Notes: a model not told the origin generated them from the letters alone. A stretch of DNA of 64,000 nucleotides from CBDCVY01 sp965223245 (GCA_965223245.1 CBDCVY010000013.1:1674001-1738000); one strand, 5' to 3'; counted from the stretch's first letter, positions 44,348 through 54,331 are shown. A program made the numbers and translations.

Positions 44348-44638
44348 ATGATTAAGCATATAGTTATGTTTAAATTAGCCAAAAAGACATCTGAAAATAT
44401 CCATACAGTCGTTTCGGCTTTAAGGGGAATGGAAGGACAAATTGAGACCTTGAAGTATATTGAGGTTGGCACCAATTGTCGTGAATCTGATCGATCTTTC
44501 GATGTTGTTCTGACCACCCATTTTGAGGACCAAAAGGGATTAGATATTTACATAAGCCATGAAGTTCATAAACCTGTAGTGGAAACCGTCCAGAGCCTTT
44601 GTGAAAAATCAGTTGTGGTTGATTATGAAATCCAATAA
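44348..44638 (+). CDS. Dabb-family (stress-responsive alpha/beta-barrel) protein
   Basis: 96 residues beginning IKHIVMFKLA, with GQIETLKYIEVGTN, FDVVLTTHFEDQKGLDIYISHEVH and the closing VVVDYEI, the full Dabb pattern of a dimeric ferredoxin-like barrel. The ribosome-binding site is weak (GAGGAC). Functions in the family range from stress proteins to polyketide cyclases; none can be assigned here. Monocistronic by position. Confidence 0.88.
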   Translation: MIKHIVMFKLAKKTSENIHTVVSALRGMEGQIETLKYIEVGTNCRESDRSFDVVLTTHFEDQKGLDIYISHEVHKPVVETVQSLCEKSVVVDYEIQ

Positions 44639-44880
44639 AAAAGGAAACAAAACCCAATGAAAGTTTTTGATTCTAATTGGTCGGTTTGATGTTGTGCTAT
44701 AATCCCTCTAGTGTTAACCTGATAAGCACTTTATTTTTAACTATTTACTAGAAAGTTTAAATAAGCTAGAATTAACCGTTTTTTTTATATTAAGCTTGTT
44801 TTCTTTATTTTTTCCCAGACCATTCATTTGGTTTTTTGAATACTGGATTATACCTTTCCATCCAAACAGGAGATTCAGTA

Positions 44881-45597
44881 GTGCCACCAAAAAAGAAGAA
44901 AAAGTCCGTTAAAGAAAAAGCTACCACTAAGAAAAAATCCTCAGCTAAAACGAAAGCTCGGTTAAAAGCGAATACTGTTGCTAAAGGTAAAAAGAAAGTG
45001 ACTACAAAAAAAAAGGTAAAAGCCAAAGCTAAGAAAAAGGTTGTCAGCAAAAAAAAGGCACCAACCACTAAAGTTAAAAAAGCGGTTAAGAAAAAAGTAA
45101 CCAAGAAAGTGACTAAAAAAGCCACTTCAAAAAAAGTGCCGAAAACGACTAAGCCTAAGGTCAAGAAATCAAAAGCCAAAAAAGCCTCTAAGAAATATGA
45201 AGAGGAAGAAATTGAAGAAAAACCCGTTCCAAAAATAACAGGTCCAGTGTTAGCGGACCCACAACTTCAAAAAATAAAGGATATTCTCGTTCAGAGCCGC
45301 TCAAGGCTCTTGAAAATGTTACAATCCTCACGTGAAGTGGAACAAAATGTAGATGATATTACATTTAGCAATGAAATTGATCTAGCCTCAAGCTTGGAAG
45401 GTCGAGAAATGGCTTTTCAACTTTCTAGCCGAGAACGGAATGAGTTAAAGATGGTTGAGGAAGCCCTTTTAAGAATCGACAAGGGCAGTTATGGAATTTG
45501 CGAAACTTGCGCAAAAAAAATAGGATTAAAACGGCTCCAAATAATGCCTCTCACTCCATTATGTATTGAATGTCAATCCAATTTAGAAGTGAGTTAA
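44881..45597 (+). CDS. DksA/TraR-type zinc-finger protein with long Lys/Ala-rich histone-like N-terminal tail
   Basis: The GTG at 44881 (238 residues) has AGGAG with an 8-base gap; the frame is open from an ATG at 44836 with no such site. Residues 1-105 are almost only Lys, Ala, Val, Thr and Ser in repeats such as KKKVTKKVTKKA, like histone-H1/AlgP tails that bind DNA or polyanions. Residues 130-238 form a DksA-like coiled coil with C4 zinc finger CETCAKKIGLKRLQIMPLTPLC plus IEC. DksA acts in the RNA polymerase secondary channel. The fusion suggests a nucleoid-associated regulator. A strong terminator follows. Confidence 0.88.
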   Translation: MPPKKKKKSVKEKATTKKKSSAKTKARLKANTVAKGKKKVTTKKKVKAKAKKKVVSKKKAPTTKVKKAVKKKVTKKVTKKATSKKVPKTTKPKVKKSKAKKASKKYEEEEIEEKPVPKITGPVLADPQLQKIKDILVQSRSRLLKMLQSSREVEQNVDDITFSNEIDLASSLEGREMAFQLSSRERNELKMVEEALLRIDKGSYGICETCAKKIGLKRLQIMPLTPLCIECQSNLEVS

Positions 45598-45636
45598 AAA
45601 CCAGGTTTTTGAAATCAATTATAACGGAATATTATT

Positions 45637-45670
45637 AAGGCCGTTGGATTCTCCAACGGCCTTTTTCTTT
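45637..45670 (+). terminator. Rho-independent terminator after the DksA-type gene
   Basis: AAGGCCGTTGGA, TTC loop, TCCAACGGCCTT (45637-45663), then TTTCTTT. The end overlaps the stop codon region of the convergent gene; weaker T-run on the other side. Confidence 0.9.
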
Positions 45671-46247
45671 AGTTAAAATAAATTCTAGCTCCTAAATTAA
45701 ATTGATGCCCACCTAAATCAACACTTGTTCCTCCCCAATTGGGATCTGAGGTTCCTAAATATCGGTATTCTGTAAAAGCGGATACAGTAGAATTGACTAC
45801 AAAGCTCGCACCTAATATTGCTTGGTAGGCAAAAACAGTGTCATCTACACTACCCGTACCACTTAATTCTGCATTAGCCACACCCATGCCAAAACCCACA
45901 TACCCTTCTATTGCGGGATTAAAAGTGTGCTCAAAATATCCATTTGCCATGAAACTTAGGATAGAAACATCTCCGTTAGCAGGGAGGGAACCCCCAGGAC
46001 CCGTCAAGGCGTCTAGGTCATTTTCGCTATATCCAATTTCGCCTTCAGCTCTTAAATTTCCGAAATCATAACCAAATGCTCCCCCAACAACATAACCTAA
46101 ATCATATGTTAATTGAGCTGGAGTTCCACCTATGTCTGAGTCAGATAAAAGACTTAATCCTCCACGAATTGAAACATAGGGCTGAGCATAAATTGAATTC
46201 ACCAAAAATAAATTAACCAACATTACAACGACAACAATTCTTTTCAT
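45669..46247 (-). CDS. Small outer-membrane beta-barrel protein (OmpA/OmpW-like barrel)
   Basis: 192 residues with signal peptide ending in SIYAQP (about residue 21). The rest alternates amphipathic strands and turns (YVSIRGGLSLLSDSDIGG, GAFGYDFGNLRAEGEIGYSE, VEGYVGFGMGVANAELSG-like text, AFTEYRYLGTSDPNW) and ends LGARIYFN. This fits an eight-stranded outer-membrane barrel of the OMP_b-brl type. Ribosome-binding site GGAGGG upstream. Role unknown; possibly structural. Confidence 0.85.
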   Translation of the reverse strand: MKRIVVVVMLVNLFLVNSIYAQPYVSIRGGLSLLSDSDIGGTPAQLTYDLGYVVGGAFGYDFGNLRAEGEIGYSENDLDALTGPGGSLPANGDVSILSFMANGYFEHTFNPAIEGYVGFGMGVANAELSGTGSVDDTVFAYQAILGASFVVNSTVSAFTEYRYLGTSDPNWGGTSVDLGGHQFNLGARIYFN

Positions 46248-46524
46248 TTTCCCTCCAAAAACAAATTTAACAGCATTTAAATATTAACCAATTTTCAAAA
46301 TACCAAATTTGACCCAATAATACCTTATACCATATGAATATCAAAACTTTTATGGCATAAAACTAAATATTTTTGAGAAAAAATTATTTAATTTTATCTA
46401 AAATCTCTAAAATCAATATACGGAACTAATAAATATAGGAGGGATAAAAATTTGAAGGGTTTAAAAATCAATTACTTATCAGTAAGCGATTGAATTACCG
46501 GAGATCCGAAGTTCTCATATAAAA

Positions 46525-49092
46525 CTATTTACCATGACATTTTTTAAACTTTTTACCGCTACCACAGGGACAGGGATCGTTTCGGCCCACTTTTTTCTCT
46601 TCTCTTTTCACGGGAGTCGTTTTTTGTTCTTCCTCTCCACCACCACGATGCTCCATGACTTGTTGCTTTTCTCGAGCCATTATAGTCTGAATAGCGCTAA
46701 TTTCTTCCGGATTGACTTGCATTTTATACATGAATGCACAAATATCTTCTTTCATCTGAAAATTCATGTTTCTAAATAGATCGAACCCTTCTTTTTTATA
46801 TTCAGTCAAAGGGTTCTTTTGTGCGTATCCTCTTAAACCGATGCCTTCTTTAAGATGATCCATCGCTAAAAGATGCTCTCGCCACAAGTTATCTAAAATT
46901 CGAAGCATCCACATCTTCTCTAAAGGTCTTAGAATTTCAACTCCTAATTCCTTTTCTTTTTGGTCATATTTTGCTACAGAAGCATCGATTAAAATATCTA
47001 ATAATTTCTGCCCATTTGTATTTTCTAAAGGAAGAGTAAAATTACTTCCAATTTTAAGCTCTTTATCTTCATTTTTTTGGACATCAATACCATAAATCCT
47101 ATCCATATATTCGTGAAGCAAATCAATATCCCATTCCTCCGGATAAATCTCATCGTGGGCAAGCTCATTTACCTTTTCTTCCAGAACTTCATCCACCATT
47201 TCATATAAGATTTCTTTTTGATTATCGCCAGTTAAAATATTCCGGCGTAATGCATAAATCACTTCACGCTGTTTATTCATTACATCATCATATTCAAGCA
47301 AATGCTTACGGATATCGAAATTGTGAGCCTCTACTTTTCTTTGAGCATTTTCGACGGCTTTTGAAACCATGGTATGCTCAATGGGCTGTCCATTTTCCAT
47401 TCCCATTTTAGCCATCAATCCAGAAATCTTATCCGACCCAAAGATTCGTAACAGATCGTCCTCTAAAGAAAGATAAAATCGTGATGATCCCTTATCTCCC
47501 TGTCTTCCGGAACGTCCTCTTAACTGATTATCTATGCGTCGGCTTTCGTGCCGTTCTGTTCCTAAAATATGAAGACCCCCTAATTCTGGAACACCTTCCC
47601 CAAGTACAATATCTGTTCCACGACCCGCCATATTTGTAGCAATCGTAACAGCTTTTTGCTGGCCAGCCTCAGCAATGATTTCTGCTTCCTTTTCATGATG
47701 CTTTGCATTTAATACATTGTGTTTAACCCCGTATTTCTTAAGATGTCGACTTAGTTTTTCAGACTTCTCAATAGAAATTGTTCCTACTAATACGGGTCTT
47801 CCGGATTGGTAGCATTCTTTAATTTCCTCAAGGATTGCATCAAACTTCTCTTGTTCAGTTCGATAAATATAATCTGCTCTATCATCGCGGATCATAGGTT
47901 TATTGGTGGGTATTACTAAAACATCGAGACCATATGTGGATTGAAACTCCTCTGCTTCCGTATCTGCGGTACCCGTCATTCCTGCTAATTTGTCATACAT
48001 TCGGAAATAGTTTTGGAAGGTAATACTCGCCAGGGTTTGATTTTCATTTTCTATATCCACCCCTTCTTTAGCCTCAAGGGCTTGATGCAAACCATCGCTG
48101 TATCTGCGGCCAGCCATCATACGACCTGTAAACTCATCAATAATGACCACCTTGCCTTCTTTGACTACATAATCCACTTCATTTTTAAACAAGGCATGTG
48201 CTTTTAACGATTGGTTTACATGGTGCAACGTTTCTATCTGGGTTGGGTCATAAAGGTTTTCGACATTAAGGAGTTTTTCTACCGCGGATATCCCATCTTC
48301 ATTTAGAGAAACGGATTTTGCTTTTTCATCAACCGTAAAGTGTTTTTCCTTTTTCAAACTCGGAATAATACTATTAACAGAATAATATTTATCTGTAGAT
48401 TCTTCGGCGGGACCAGAAATTATCAAAGGAGTTCGTGCTTCGTCAATCAGGATACTATCCACTTCATCCACAATCGCAAAGTTTAATTCACGTTGGACAT
48501 AATCTTCAGCAGCGAACTTCATATTATCCCGCAAATAGTCGAAACCAAATTCATTATTCGTACCGTAAGTCACATCACTATCATAGGCTTCTTTACGTTC
48601 TTCTTCAGACATATCATGATAAATAGTTCCCACAGATAGTCCTAAAAACTTATATACTTTTCCCATCCATTCGCTATCACGTTTTGCTAAATATTCATTC
48701 ACCGTTACCACATGAACCCCTTTACCTGTCAGGGCATTGAGGTAAACCGGCAAAGTTGCAACTAAAGTTTTTCCCTCACCGGTTTTCATTTCAGATATTT
48801 TTCCTTCGTGAAGATTCACACCTCCTAAGATTTGCACATCAAAATGTCGCATTCCTAAGGTCCTGATGCTCCCTTCACGAACTACCGCAAAAGCCTCCGG
48901 GAGCAAATCATTTAAAGATTCTCCACCCTTTAATCTTTCCCTAAACTCAGTGGTTTTGGAACGAAGTCCATCATCAGATAATTCTTTAATACTGCTTTCA
49001 AATTCATTTACCCGGTCGACATAATTCTGGATTTGCTTGAGATCCCTATCATTTTGGGTACCGATTATTTTTTTTATTAAACCAAAAACCAT
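46525..49092 (-). CDS. secA: Preprotein translocase ATPase SecA
   Basis: Motor ATPase driving protein export through SecYEG. 855 residues. Walker A region MKTGEGKTLVATLPVYLNAL (about 101-120), DEVDSILIDEARTPLIISG (about 208-226), motif V/VI TNMAGRGTDIVLG and QLRGRSGRQGD, scaffold and wing domains, and C-terminal SEC-C zinc motif CPCGSGKKFKKCHGK. Full length. ATG at 49092 without a strong ribosome-binding site. Downstream of the M23 peptidase gene on the same strand with a 234-bp spacer. Confidence 0.97.
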   Translation of the reverse strand: MVFGLIKKIIGTQNDRDLKQIQNYVDRVNEFESSIKELSDDGLRSKTTEFRERLKGGESLNDLLPEAFAVVREGSIRTLGMRHFDVQILGGVNLHEGKISEMKTGEGKTLVATLPVYLNALTGKGVHVVTVNEYLAKRDSEWMGKVYKFLGLSVGTIYHDMSEEERKEAYDSDVTYGTNNEFGFDYLRDNMKFAAEDYVQRELNFAIVDEVDSILIDEARTPLIISGPAEESTDKYYSVNSIIPSLKKEKHFTVDEKAKSVSLNEDGISAVEKLLNVENLYDPTQIETLHHVNQSLKAHALFKNEVDYVVKEGKVVIIDEFTGRMMAGRRYSDGLHQALEAKEGVDIENENQTLASITFQNYFRMYDKLAGMTGTADTEAEEFQSTYGLDVLVIPTNKPMIRDDRADYIYRTEQEKFDAILEEIKECYQSGRPVLVGTISIEKSEKLSRHLKKYGVKHNVLNAKHHEKEAEIIAEAGQQKAVTIATNMAGRGTDIVLGEGVPELGGLHILGTERHESRRIDNQLRGRSGRQGDKGSSRFYLSLEDDLLRIFGSDKISGLMAKMGMENGQPIEHTMVSKAVENAQRKVEAHNFDIRKHLLEYDDVMNKQREVIYALRRNILTGDNQKEILYEMVDEVLEEKVNELAHDEIYPEEWDIDLLHEYMDRIYGIDVQKNEDKELKIGSNFTLPLENTNGQKLLDILIDASVAKYDQKEKELGVEILRPLEKMWMLRILDNLWREHLLAMDHLKEGIGLRGYAQKNPLTEYKKEGFDLFRNMNFQMKEDICAFMYKMQVNPEEISAIQTIMAREKQQVMEHRGGGEEEQKTTPVKREEKKVGRNDPCPCGSGKKFKKCHGK

Positions 49093-49326
49093 ACGTTAAG
49101 CCTCAATTTACAAATGAGCTAAAAAAATATAGTAAAAGAATTAAAACTCAGACATTTAGTGATTAATTTGGCGTGTGGCTGAGGAAATGAATACCTAACA
49201 AACAATATTCTCAAAGTATATCAAAAATTTGTATCCCCGTAACCAATGAATCGGAATATTAATAGGAAAATTGTGGACGGAAAATAGGCTAACTATAGGT
49301 TAAAGGCATCCAGAGGATATGTGCTC

Positions 49327-50256
49327 TTATTCTTCCAAAATATAATTATTTGGATTTACAGGAATGCCATTAACAATTACTTCATAATGAACATGAGGCC
49401 CAGTACTCCGTCCTGTATTCCCTACTAGAGCAATGGTTTGACCGCGTTTAACAGCATCACCCACATTGACCAGGTTCTTAGAGTTATGACCATAACGAGT
49501 AATTACTCCATACCCATGATCAATTTCAATCATATTTCCATATCCATGCTCTCTACCGGAAACCACAACCTTACCATCCGCGGTAGAATGAATTTCAGAA
49601 CCCATACGGGCTGCAATATCCAATCCTTCATGCTTCTCAGGCAAACCCGTAAAAGGAGACTTTCGGAAGCCAAAATTCGAGGTTACCCAACCTCGGGTTG
49701 GCCATATTGCAGGTGTAGAAATAAGAAGGGATTGTTGATTCTTTAAAAACTCATCTAATTCTTGAAAGCTAATTTGACGCATTTTCACTTGGTTGGTCAG
49801 TATATTTAAATCTCCTGACAACCTGTCAACAATAGACTGTGATTCTTTTTCTAAAGAAGAAGTAAAACTATGTGAGGATAGGCCATAGGGACCCCCTACT
49901 CCCCAATTGCCTTCATCAACATTAGAAGATTTTTCTAGTGCTGTTATTACTCTTAATTTTTTCTCAAACCTCTCCAAACGAGACATCTCAGTCTCAAAGT
50001 TTCGAACCTGTTGACGAAATCTTTCAATTTGAACTTTTTGAATTTTACCTTCACGGCGCAATTCGGCTACTTCAACCTGGTCATCCCGAAACTGGAGGTA
50101 TTCTTTGGTAAAATAAACAGAAGAGCTGACAAAGACAACAAATAAAACAAGGAAAGAAATTAACCCTATTTTTACAGCCTTTTTGGAAAGTTGGACCCTT
50201 TTGGGTGTACCGGTAGAACCCGGAAACAGGACAAACGTATAGACTTCCTTTTTCAC
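49327..50256 (-). CDS. Membrane-anchored M23-family metallopeptidase
   Basis: 309 residues: cytoplasmic N-terminus, one transmembrane helix (about 29-50, IGLISFLVLFVVFVSSSVYF), a coiled coil (about 55-105), and a LytM/M23 domain from about 175 with zinc ligands in HEGLDIAARMG and GPHVHYEV. It cleaves peptidoglycan cross-links or, if anchored through its coiled coil, controls amidases. Ribosome-binding site GGAGGAG precedes the ATG. Similar genes often lie beside secA. Confidence 0.93.
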   Translation of the reverse strand: MKKEVYTFVLFPGSTGTPKRVQLSKKAVKIGLISFLVLFVVFVSSSVYFTKEYLQFRDDQVEVAELRREGKIQKVQIERFRQQVRNFETEMSRLERFEKKLRVITALEKSSNVDEGNWGVGGPYGLSSHSFTSSLEKESQSIVDRLSGDLNILTNQVKMRQISFQELDEFLKNQQSLLISTPAIWPTRGWVTSNFGFRKSPFTGLPEKHEGLDIAARMGSEIHSTADGKVVVSGREHGYGNMIEIDHGYGVITRYGHNSKNLVNVGDAVKRGQTIALVGNTGRSTGPHVHYEVIVNGIPVNPNNYILEE

Positions 50257-50435
50257 CTCTCCTCCTTCTTGAGAACTAGATGCAAAAAAAACCCTTGTTC
50301 AGTATCCCCCCTGATCTTAGGTTTAAATTCAGATTACTTATAACTAACTATATTGTCAAGGTTTATTTGATTTTCGGATATTCCGATAAATGAATTTTGG
50401 ATGCCTGAAAAACCCTTAGATTCCTTTGGATTTTC

Positions 50436-51368
50436 CTATTTTATGAAGGAGTTTTTTTTCAATTTTTGCAGTTTTTCCCTAGCTTGAATATGTTGCGGAC
50501 TTAATTTTAATACTTTTTGAAAATACTCTTCAGCCTTATGAAACTCCTTTTTCTCTTCATATAAAACTCCAAGGCTAAATAATCCAGATACTTCTCCAGG
50601 CAAATGACTAATTTCCCGGTAAATTTTAATCATATTAATATTTTTATCAATAGTCCCCTGGATATCTCCTTTAACATACAATCGGAAACTTTCCTGTCTT
50701 AATTTTTCAGCATAAATTTTGCCATAACCCTTTGCTAAAGTTTGGTTACCCAATCGTAAATGCTCTCGATATTCTTCAGTGAATTTCTCAGGTTTTCCCA
50801 ATTGCCCATAAATATGGCTCAGGTTTCTTATAAAAATTAACTCTGAGGGATTAATTTTGATAGCCTGCTTTATTTGTTCAACCGCCTTCTCTGCTTCCTT
50901 TAATCTAATAAAAACCGCCCCTAATGTATTCCTAGCAAGACCATTTGAAGAATCAACTTCTATGGAACGAGCTAAATGACTTTTTGCTTCAGCATTTTTT
51001 TCCCTAAGGTAAGCTGTAAAACCTAAACCATACAGGCCTGAAGAAGAATTTGGATTTGTAATCAAAAGCTCTTTAAAAAATTTATCAGATTCATCCAGCT
51101 TTTCCATAGCCTTAAAAGATCTAACAATTCCGCGGGCTGCGTAACTATTCTCGGGTTGTTCCAATAATTGTTTTTTAAAAAGTTCAAGTGCCTTTTCCGG
51201 TTGTTTTCTAAAAAGAAAAAAGTTTGCTTTTTGTTCTAGTGGAATATTTTTTGGATCAATATGCCCAGTTGCCGGCCCCTGCCCCAAGGTTGGGGTTGCC
51301 CAAAAAAACCAACAAACTATAAAAACATAGGTTCTTACAAACAATTTTTTTCCGGAAAAATAATTCAA
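50436..51368 (-). CDS. Exported TPR-repeat protein
   Basis: 310 residues with a signal peptide (cleavage near TLGQGP, about residue 31). At least five TPR motifs: RKQPEKALELFKKQL, NSSSGLYGLGFTAYL, NGLARNTLGAVFIRL, EYREHLRLGN and HKAEEYFQKVLKLSPQHIQAREKL. The chain acts as a protein-binding scaffold in the periplasm; the partner is not known. It lies 12 bp after dnaB on the same strand and ends the rpsF-dnaB transcript. Confidence 0.85.
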   Translation of the reverse strand: MNYFSGKKLFVRTYVFIVCWFFWATPTLGQGPATGHIDPKNIPLEQKANFFLFRKQPEKALELFKKQLLEQPENSYAARGIVRSFKAMEKLDESDKFFKELLITNPNSSSGLYGLGFTAYLREKNAEAKSHLARSIEVDSSNGLARNTLGAVFIRLKEAEKAVEQIKQAIKINPSELIFIRNLSHIYGQLGKPEKFTEEYREHLRLGNQTLAKGYGKIYAEKLRQESFRLYVKGDIQGTIDKNINMIKIYREISHLPGEVSGLFSLGVLYEEKKEFHKAEEYFQKVLKLSPQHIQAREKLQKLKKNSFIK

Positions 51369-51380
51369 AGTAAATTTTGA

Positions 51381-52754
51381 TTAGATCGCAATATCTTCTG
51401 GTAGAGGTGATTCTTCATGTTGAGCCAGGTTTTCAAATCTTGTGTACTCTTTCAAAAAAGCTAGTTTAATATCTCCAATGGGACCATTCCTTTGCTTACG
51501 AATCAAAATTTCCGCTTTACCAACATCAGGTGTGTCTTGATTATAAACTTCATCGCGGTAAATAAATGCAACCACATCTGCATCTTGCTCAATTGAGCCA
51601 GATTCCCGAAGGTCCGACAACATCGGTCTTTTATCAGTTCGACTTTCAACTGCACGACTTAACTGAGAAAGTGCAATAACAGGAACGTTTAACTCTTTCG
51701 CAAGACCTTTCAGCCCTCTTGAAATTTCTGAAATTTCCATTTGTCGGCTTTCTATACTCTTCCCTCCATGCATTAATTGAAGGTAATCTATAACGATCAA
51801 TCCAACCGAATGCTCAGCTTTTAAACGGCGAGAACGAGCCCTAACATCCAAAGTCCCTAATTGAGGACTGTCATCAATATAAATCGGTGCTTCTGAAATT
51901 TTTCCGGCCGCTGCCGTTAAGCTAGGCCAATCAGTGCTAGAAAGATACCCGGTCCTTAACTTAACGGAACTCACCCGAGCTTCAGAACAAAGCATTCTAA
52001 TGCCCAATTGTTCTTTGGACATTTCCAAACTAAAAATGGCAGTAGGAATATTTCGGCGGCTTGCTGCAAACCGAGCTATATCTAACGCAAAACTGGTTTT
52101 CCCCATACTGGGGCGTCCAGCAATAATTATCAAGTCCGAAGGTTGAAGACCGGATGTAATTTGATCTAATTCTGTAAACCCAGTTTCGACACCTGTTACA
52201 AGACCAGGTTTTTCAAATAGCTTTTCAATAGAATCAAAACTACTTTTGACAATTTCATTGATACTATAGAATGTCCTTTTTGTTCTTTTTTCAGAAATAT
52301 CAAAAATCGCTCTTTCAGCCTTATCCAAAATAATATCTGCATCCTCGTTATCTTCATATCCGCTTGTCACAATCTCAGTTGCGGTTTGAATAAGATCTCT
52401 GAGTATTTTCTTTTCGCGTATGATTTTTGCGTGATAGGTAATTGCAGCAGATGTCGGGACTAAACTAACTAAATCATCTAAGTAATTCAAGCCTCCAACA
52501 TCATCTAACTCATTCTCTTTTTGAAGTCGGTCGGCAACAGTCAAAGGGTCGATAGGCTCATCTATTTCAAAAAGCCTTTGCATGGCAAGATAAATTTTTC
52601 GATTACTTGTTTTATAAAAATCATCAACCTGGATGATTTCTAAAGATCGAGCGAAAGCCTCATTGGAACCTAAACAAGAACCAATGACATATTGCTCGGC
52701 TTCCTCGCTATAAGGAGGGAGTTTCCTCAATGAAATTTCTGAAACACTTGGCAT
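51381..52754 (-). CDS. dnaB: Replicative DNA helicase DnaB
   Basis: Hexameric 5'-3' helicase at the replication fork. I chose the ATG at 52754 (457 residues; AGGGG 7-9 bases upstream) over a TTG at 52772. N-terminal DnaB domain (about 10-115, AEQYVIGSCLGSNEAF), then the RecA-like domain with Walker A AGRPSMGKTSFALDIA (about 213-228), Walker B LIVIDYLQLM and the end motif RKQRNGPIGDIKLAFLKEYTRFEN. No intein. The block dnaB-rplI-yybS-rpsR-ssb-rpsF is a conserved order in several phyla. Confidence 0.97.
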   Translation of the reverse strand: MPSVSEISLRKLPPYSEEAEQYVIGSCLGSNEAFARSLEIIQVDDFYKTSNRKIYLAMQRLFEIDEPIDPLTVADRLQKENELDDVGGLNYLDDLVSLVPTSAAITYHAKIIREKKILRDLIQTATEIVTSGYEDNEDADIILDKAERAIFDISEKRTKRTFYSINEIVKSSFDSIEKLFEKPGLVTGVETGFTELDQITSGLQPSDLIIIAGRPSMGKTSFALDIARFAASRRNIPTAIFSLEMSKEQLGIRMLCSEARVSSVKLRTGYLSSTDWPSLTAAAGKISEAPIYIDDSPQLGTLDVRARSRRLKAEHSVGLIVIDYLQLMHGGKSIESRQMEISEISRGLKGLAKELNVPVIALSQLSRAVESRTDKRPMLSDLRESGSIEQDADVVAFIYRDEVYNQDTPDVGKAEILIRKQRNGPIGDIKLAFLKEYTRFENLAQHEESPLPEDIAI

Positions 52755-52805
52755 GGCGAGAACCCCTATCAACCCCGGAAAGGGGGAACACCTTAAGAGA
52801 AAGTT

Positions 52806-53342
52806 TTATTCTGGTTTAGCTTCGTTTGTTTCCGTTTTTTCTTTTGCTTCTTCGCTATCCGCTTTTTCCGGATCCGAAGTCTCCGCAACTGGCTCTGGGT
52901 TTTCTGCAGCAACATTCAAATTAATCTCAGCAATTACCTCAGGGTGAAGTTTAATTGGAACTTTAAAATCACCCAATGTTTTTATAGGCTCAGACAATTG
53001 AATTTTTCTACGATCAATTTCAATCCCTTTCCCCTTCAACAAATCTCCAATTTCCTGAGAAGTAACAGACCCAAAAAGTTTGCCCTGGTCCCCTACTTTC
53101 TTTTTTACTGAAAGCGCAATAGAACCAATTTGATCGGCGATTGTCTGTGCGTCTCCCTGAAGTTTCTTTAGTTTTCTCTGGACAATACTTTTCTGATGGT
53201 TGAACTGTTTCAAATTCTTTGGAGTAGCTAAAATAGCTTTTCCTTGAGGAATTAAAAAGTTTCTCCCATAGCCATCTTTGACAGTCACCTCATCTCCAAC
53301 TGTCCCTAATTTTTCTATATCTTCAGTTAATAAAATCCTCAT
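52806..53342 (-). CDS. rplI: 50S ribosomal protein L9
   Basis: 178 residues: N-terminal domain MRILLTEDIEKLGTVGDEVTVKDGYGRNFL binding 23S rRNA, long connecting helix, and C-terminal domain ending near residue 148 (IKLHPEVIAEINLNV). A 30-residue acidic tail rich in Glu, Ala and Lys follows, longer than in most L9 proteins. The gene overlaps nothing; dnaB starts 51 bp after it. Confidence 0.97.
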   Translation of the reverse strand: MRILLTEDIEKLGTVGDEVTVKDGYGRNFLIPQGKAILATPKNLKQFNHQKSIVQRKLKKLQGDAQTIADQIGSIALSVKKKVGDQGKLFGSVTSQEIGDLLKGKGIEIDRRKIQLSEPIKTLGDFKVPIKLHPEVIAEINLNVAAENPEPVAETSDPEKADSEEAKEKTETNEAKPE

Positions 53343-53375
53343 GTAACAATTAGCTCCTTCAAAAAAATTCTTTAC

Positions 53376-54329
53376 CTATTCTGGTACTTTCGGAATTAAT
53401 GGGCGAACTTTACGATAATCTCCCCAAATATCAAATAACCCCAAACCAACTATCATTATTATGAATATGGGCTGAGTTAATACTACAAAAAAAAACAACA
53501 CCCATAGTACCTTATGAATACCCTTACTCCTCAGAAAGTATATACTTACAGCAACCCCCTGAAAAAAATATAGTACTGACAAGATAATCAGAAAGTTTAA
53601 TGCAACAGTCTCAATTGCAGGCACGCCGACAAAAAAAGACCCGGCAGCAACAATTAAAAACCAAACCCAAGAATCCGGAATGTTCCATTGAGTTAAGTCT
53701 ACTGGTTTGAAATCATCACTTGAGTAATAACGAAACCAGATTCCCTTAAACAATAAGTAATTGACCAAAGCAACCAAGAGTGACCCTACTGCAATCAAAC
53801 CCGGAAGAGCTTTGGATAAAACCTTAGAAAACTTGTCCCTGTAATCACGGAGTTCGTCAATTACATTGGGCGACTCATTGGCTTTTTCTAACTTAACTAT
53901 ATACTTCTCAATTTCATCATGAAATTGCTTTTCTAAAAATTTTCCCGGCGTACTTTCTTTACCGGTAACCATAATAAACAAAAATACAATCGATAAAACT
54001 GTGGAAGCTAAAGCACCATAAAAAATAGTTTTCTCGAATTTGAACCTCAGTCGAATAGTTTCAGCCATTACTAAAGCCATCACAGCATACTCAATGAAAA
54101 ATATGATGGCTTCGGGTGCTCCGACTAATCCCAAAAGCATACAAAAAACTACAAAAACTGACATTAACCCTATAACCTTTCCCCTCTGCAAATAAATGAG
54201 AATTAACGGCAGAGGGGTTAGCATTTCTGCTATTACTCCCAATTGGGGAATGACCAATGCTAAGAAAAAAATCCCAAGAAAAATTCCATAGGGTATTAAA
54301 ACATTCTTAACAAGGTTTGGTTCGGGCAA
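53376..54329 (-). CDS. DUF2232 (YybS-like) membrane protein
   Basis: 317 residues with about eight transmembrane segments (for example residues 11-32, 37-55, 58-77, 100-120, 180-200, 218-240, 245-265, 280-305). The family is found between rpsR and rplI in many genomes, exactly as here, and its function is not known. The PLPLILIYLQRGKVIGL region near the N-terminus is typical. It starts 2 bp after rpsR. Confidence 0.88.
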   Translation of the reverse strand: MPEPNLVKNVLIPYGIFLGIFFLALVIPQLGVIAEMLTPLPLILIYLQRGKVIGLMSVFVVFCMLLGLVGAPEAIIFFIEYAVMALVMAETIRLRFKFEKTIFYGALASTVLSIVFLFIMVTGKESTPGKFLEKQFHDEIEKYIVKLEKANESPNVIDELRDYRDKFSKVLSKALPGLIAVGSLLVALVNYLLFKGIWFRYYSSDDFKPVDLTQWNIPDSWVWFLIVAAGSFFVGVPAIETVALNFLIILSVLYFFQGVAVSIYFLRSKGIHKVLWVLFFFVVLTQPIFIIMIVGLGLFDIWGDYRKVRPLIPKVPE

Positions 54330-54331
54330 AA

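Noticed and set aside
44805..45179. Hydrophobic 124-codon frame on the minus strand, looks like a membrane protein of Phe/Leu/Val
   Set aside because: It is the complement of the Lys-rich tail of the DksA-type gene; AAA and AAG codons read backwards give Phe and Leu.
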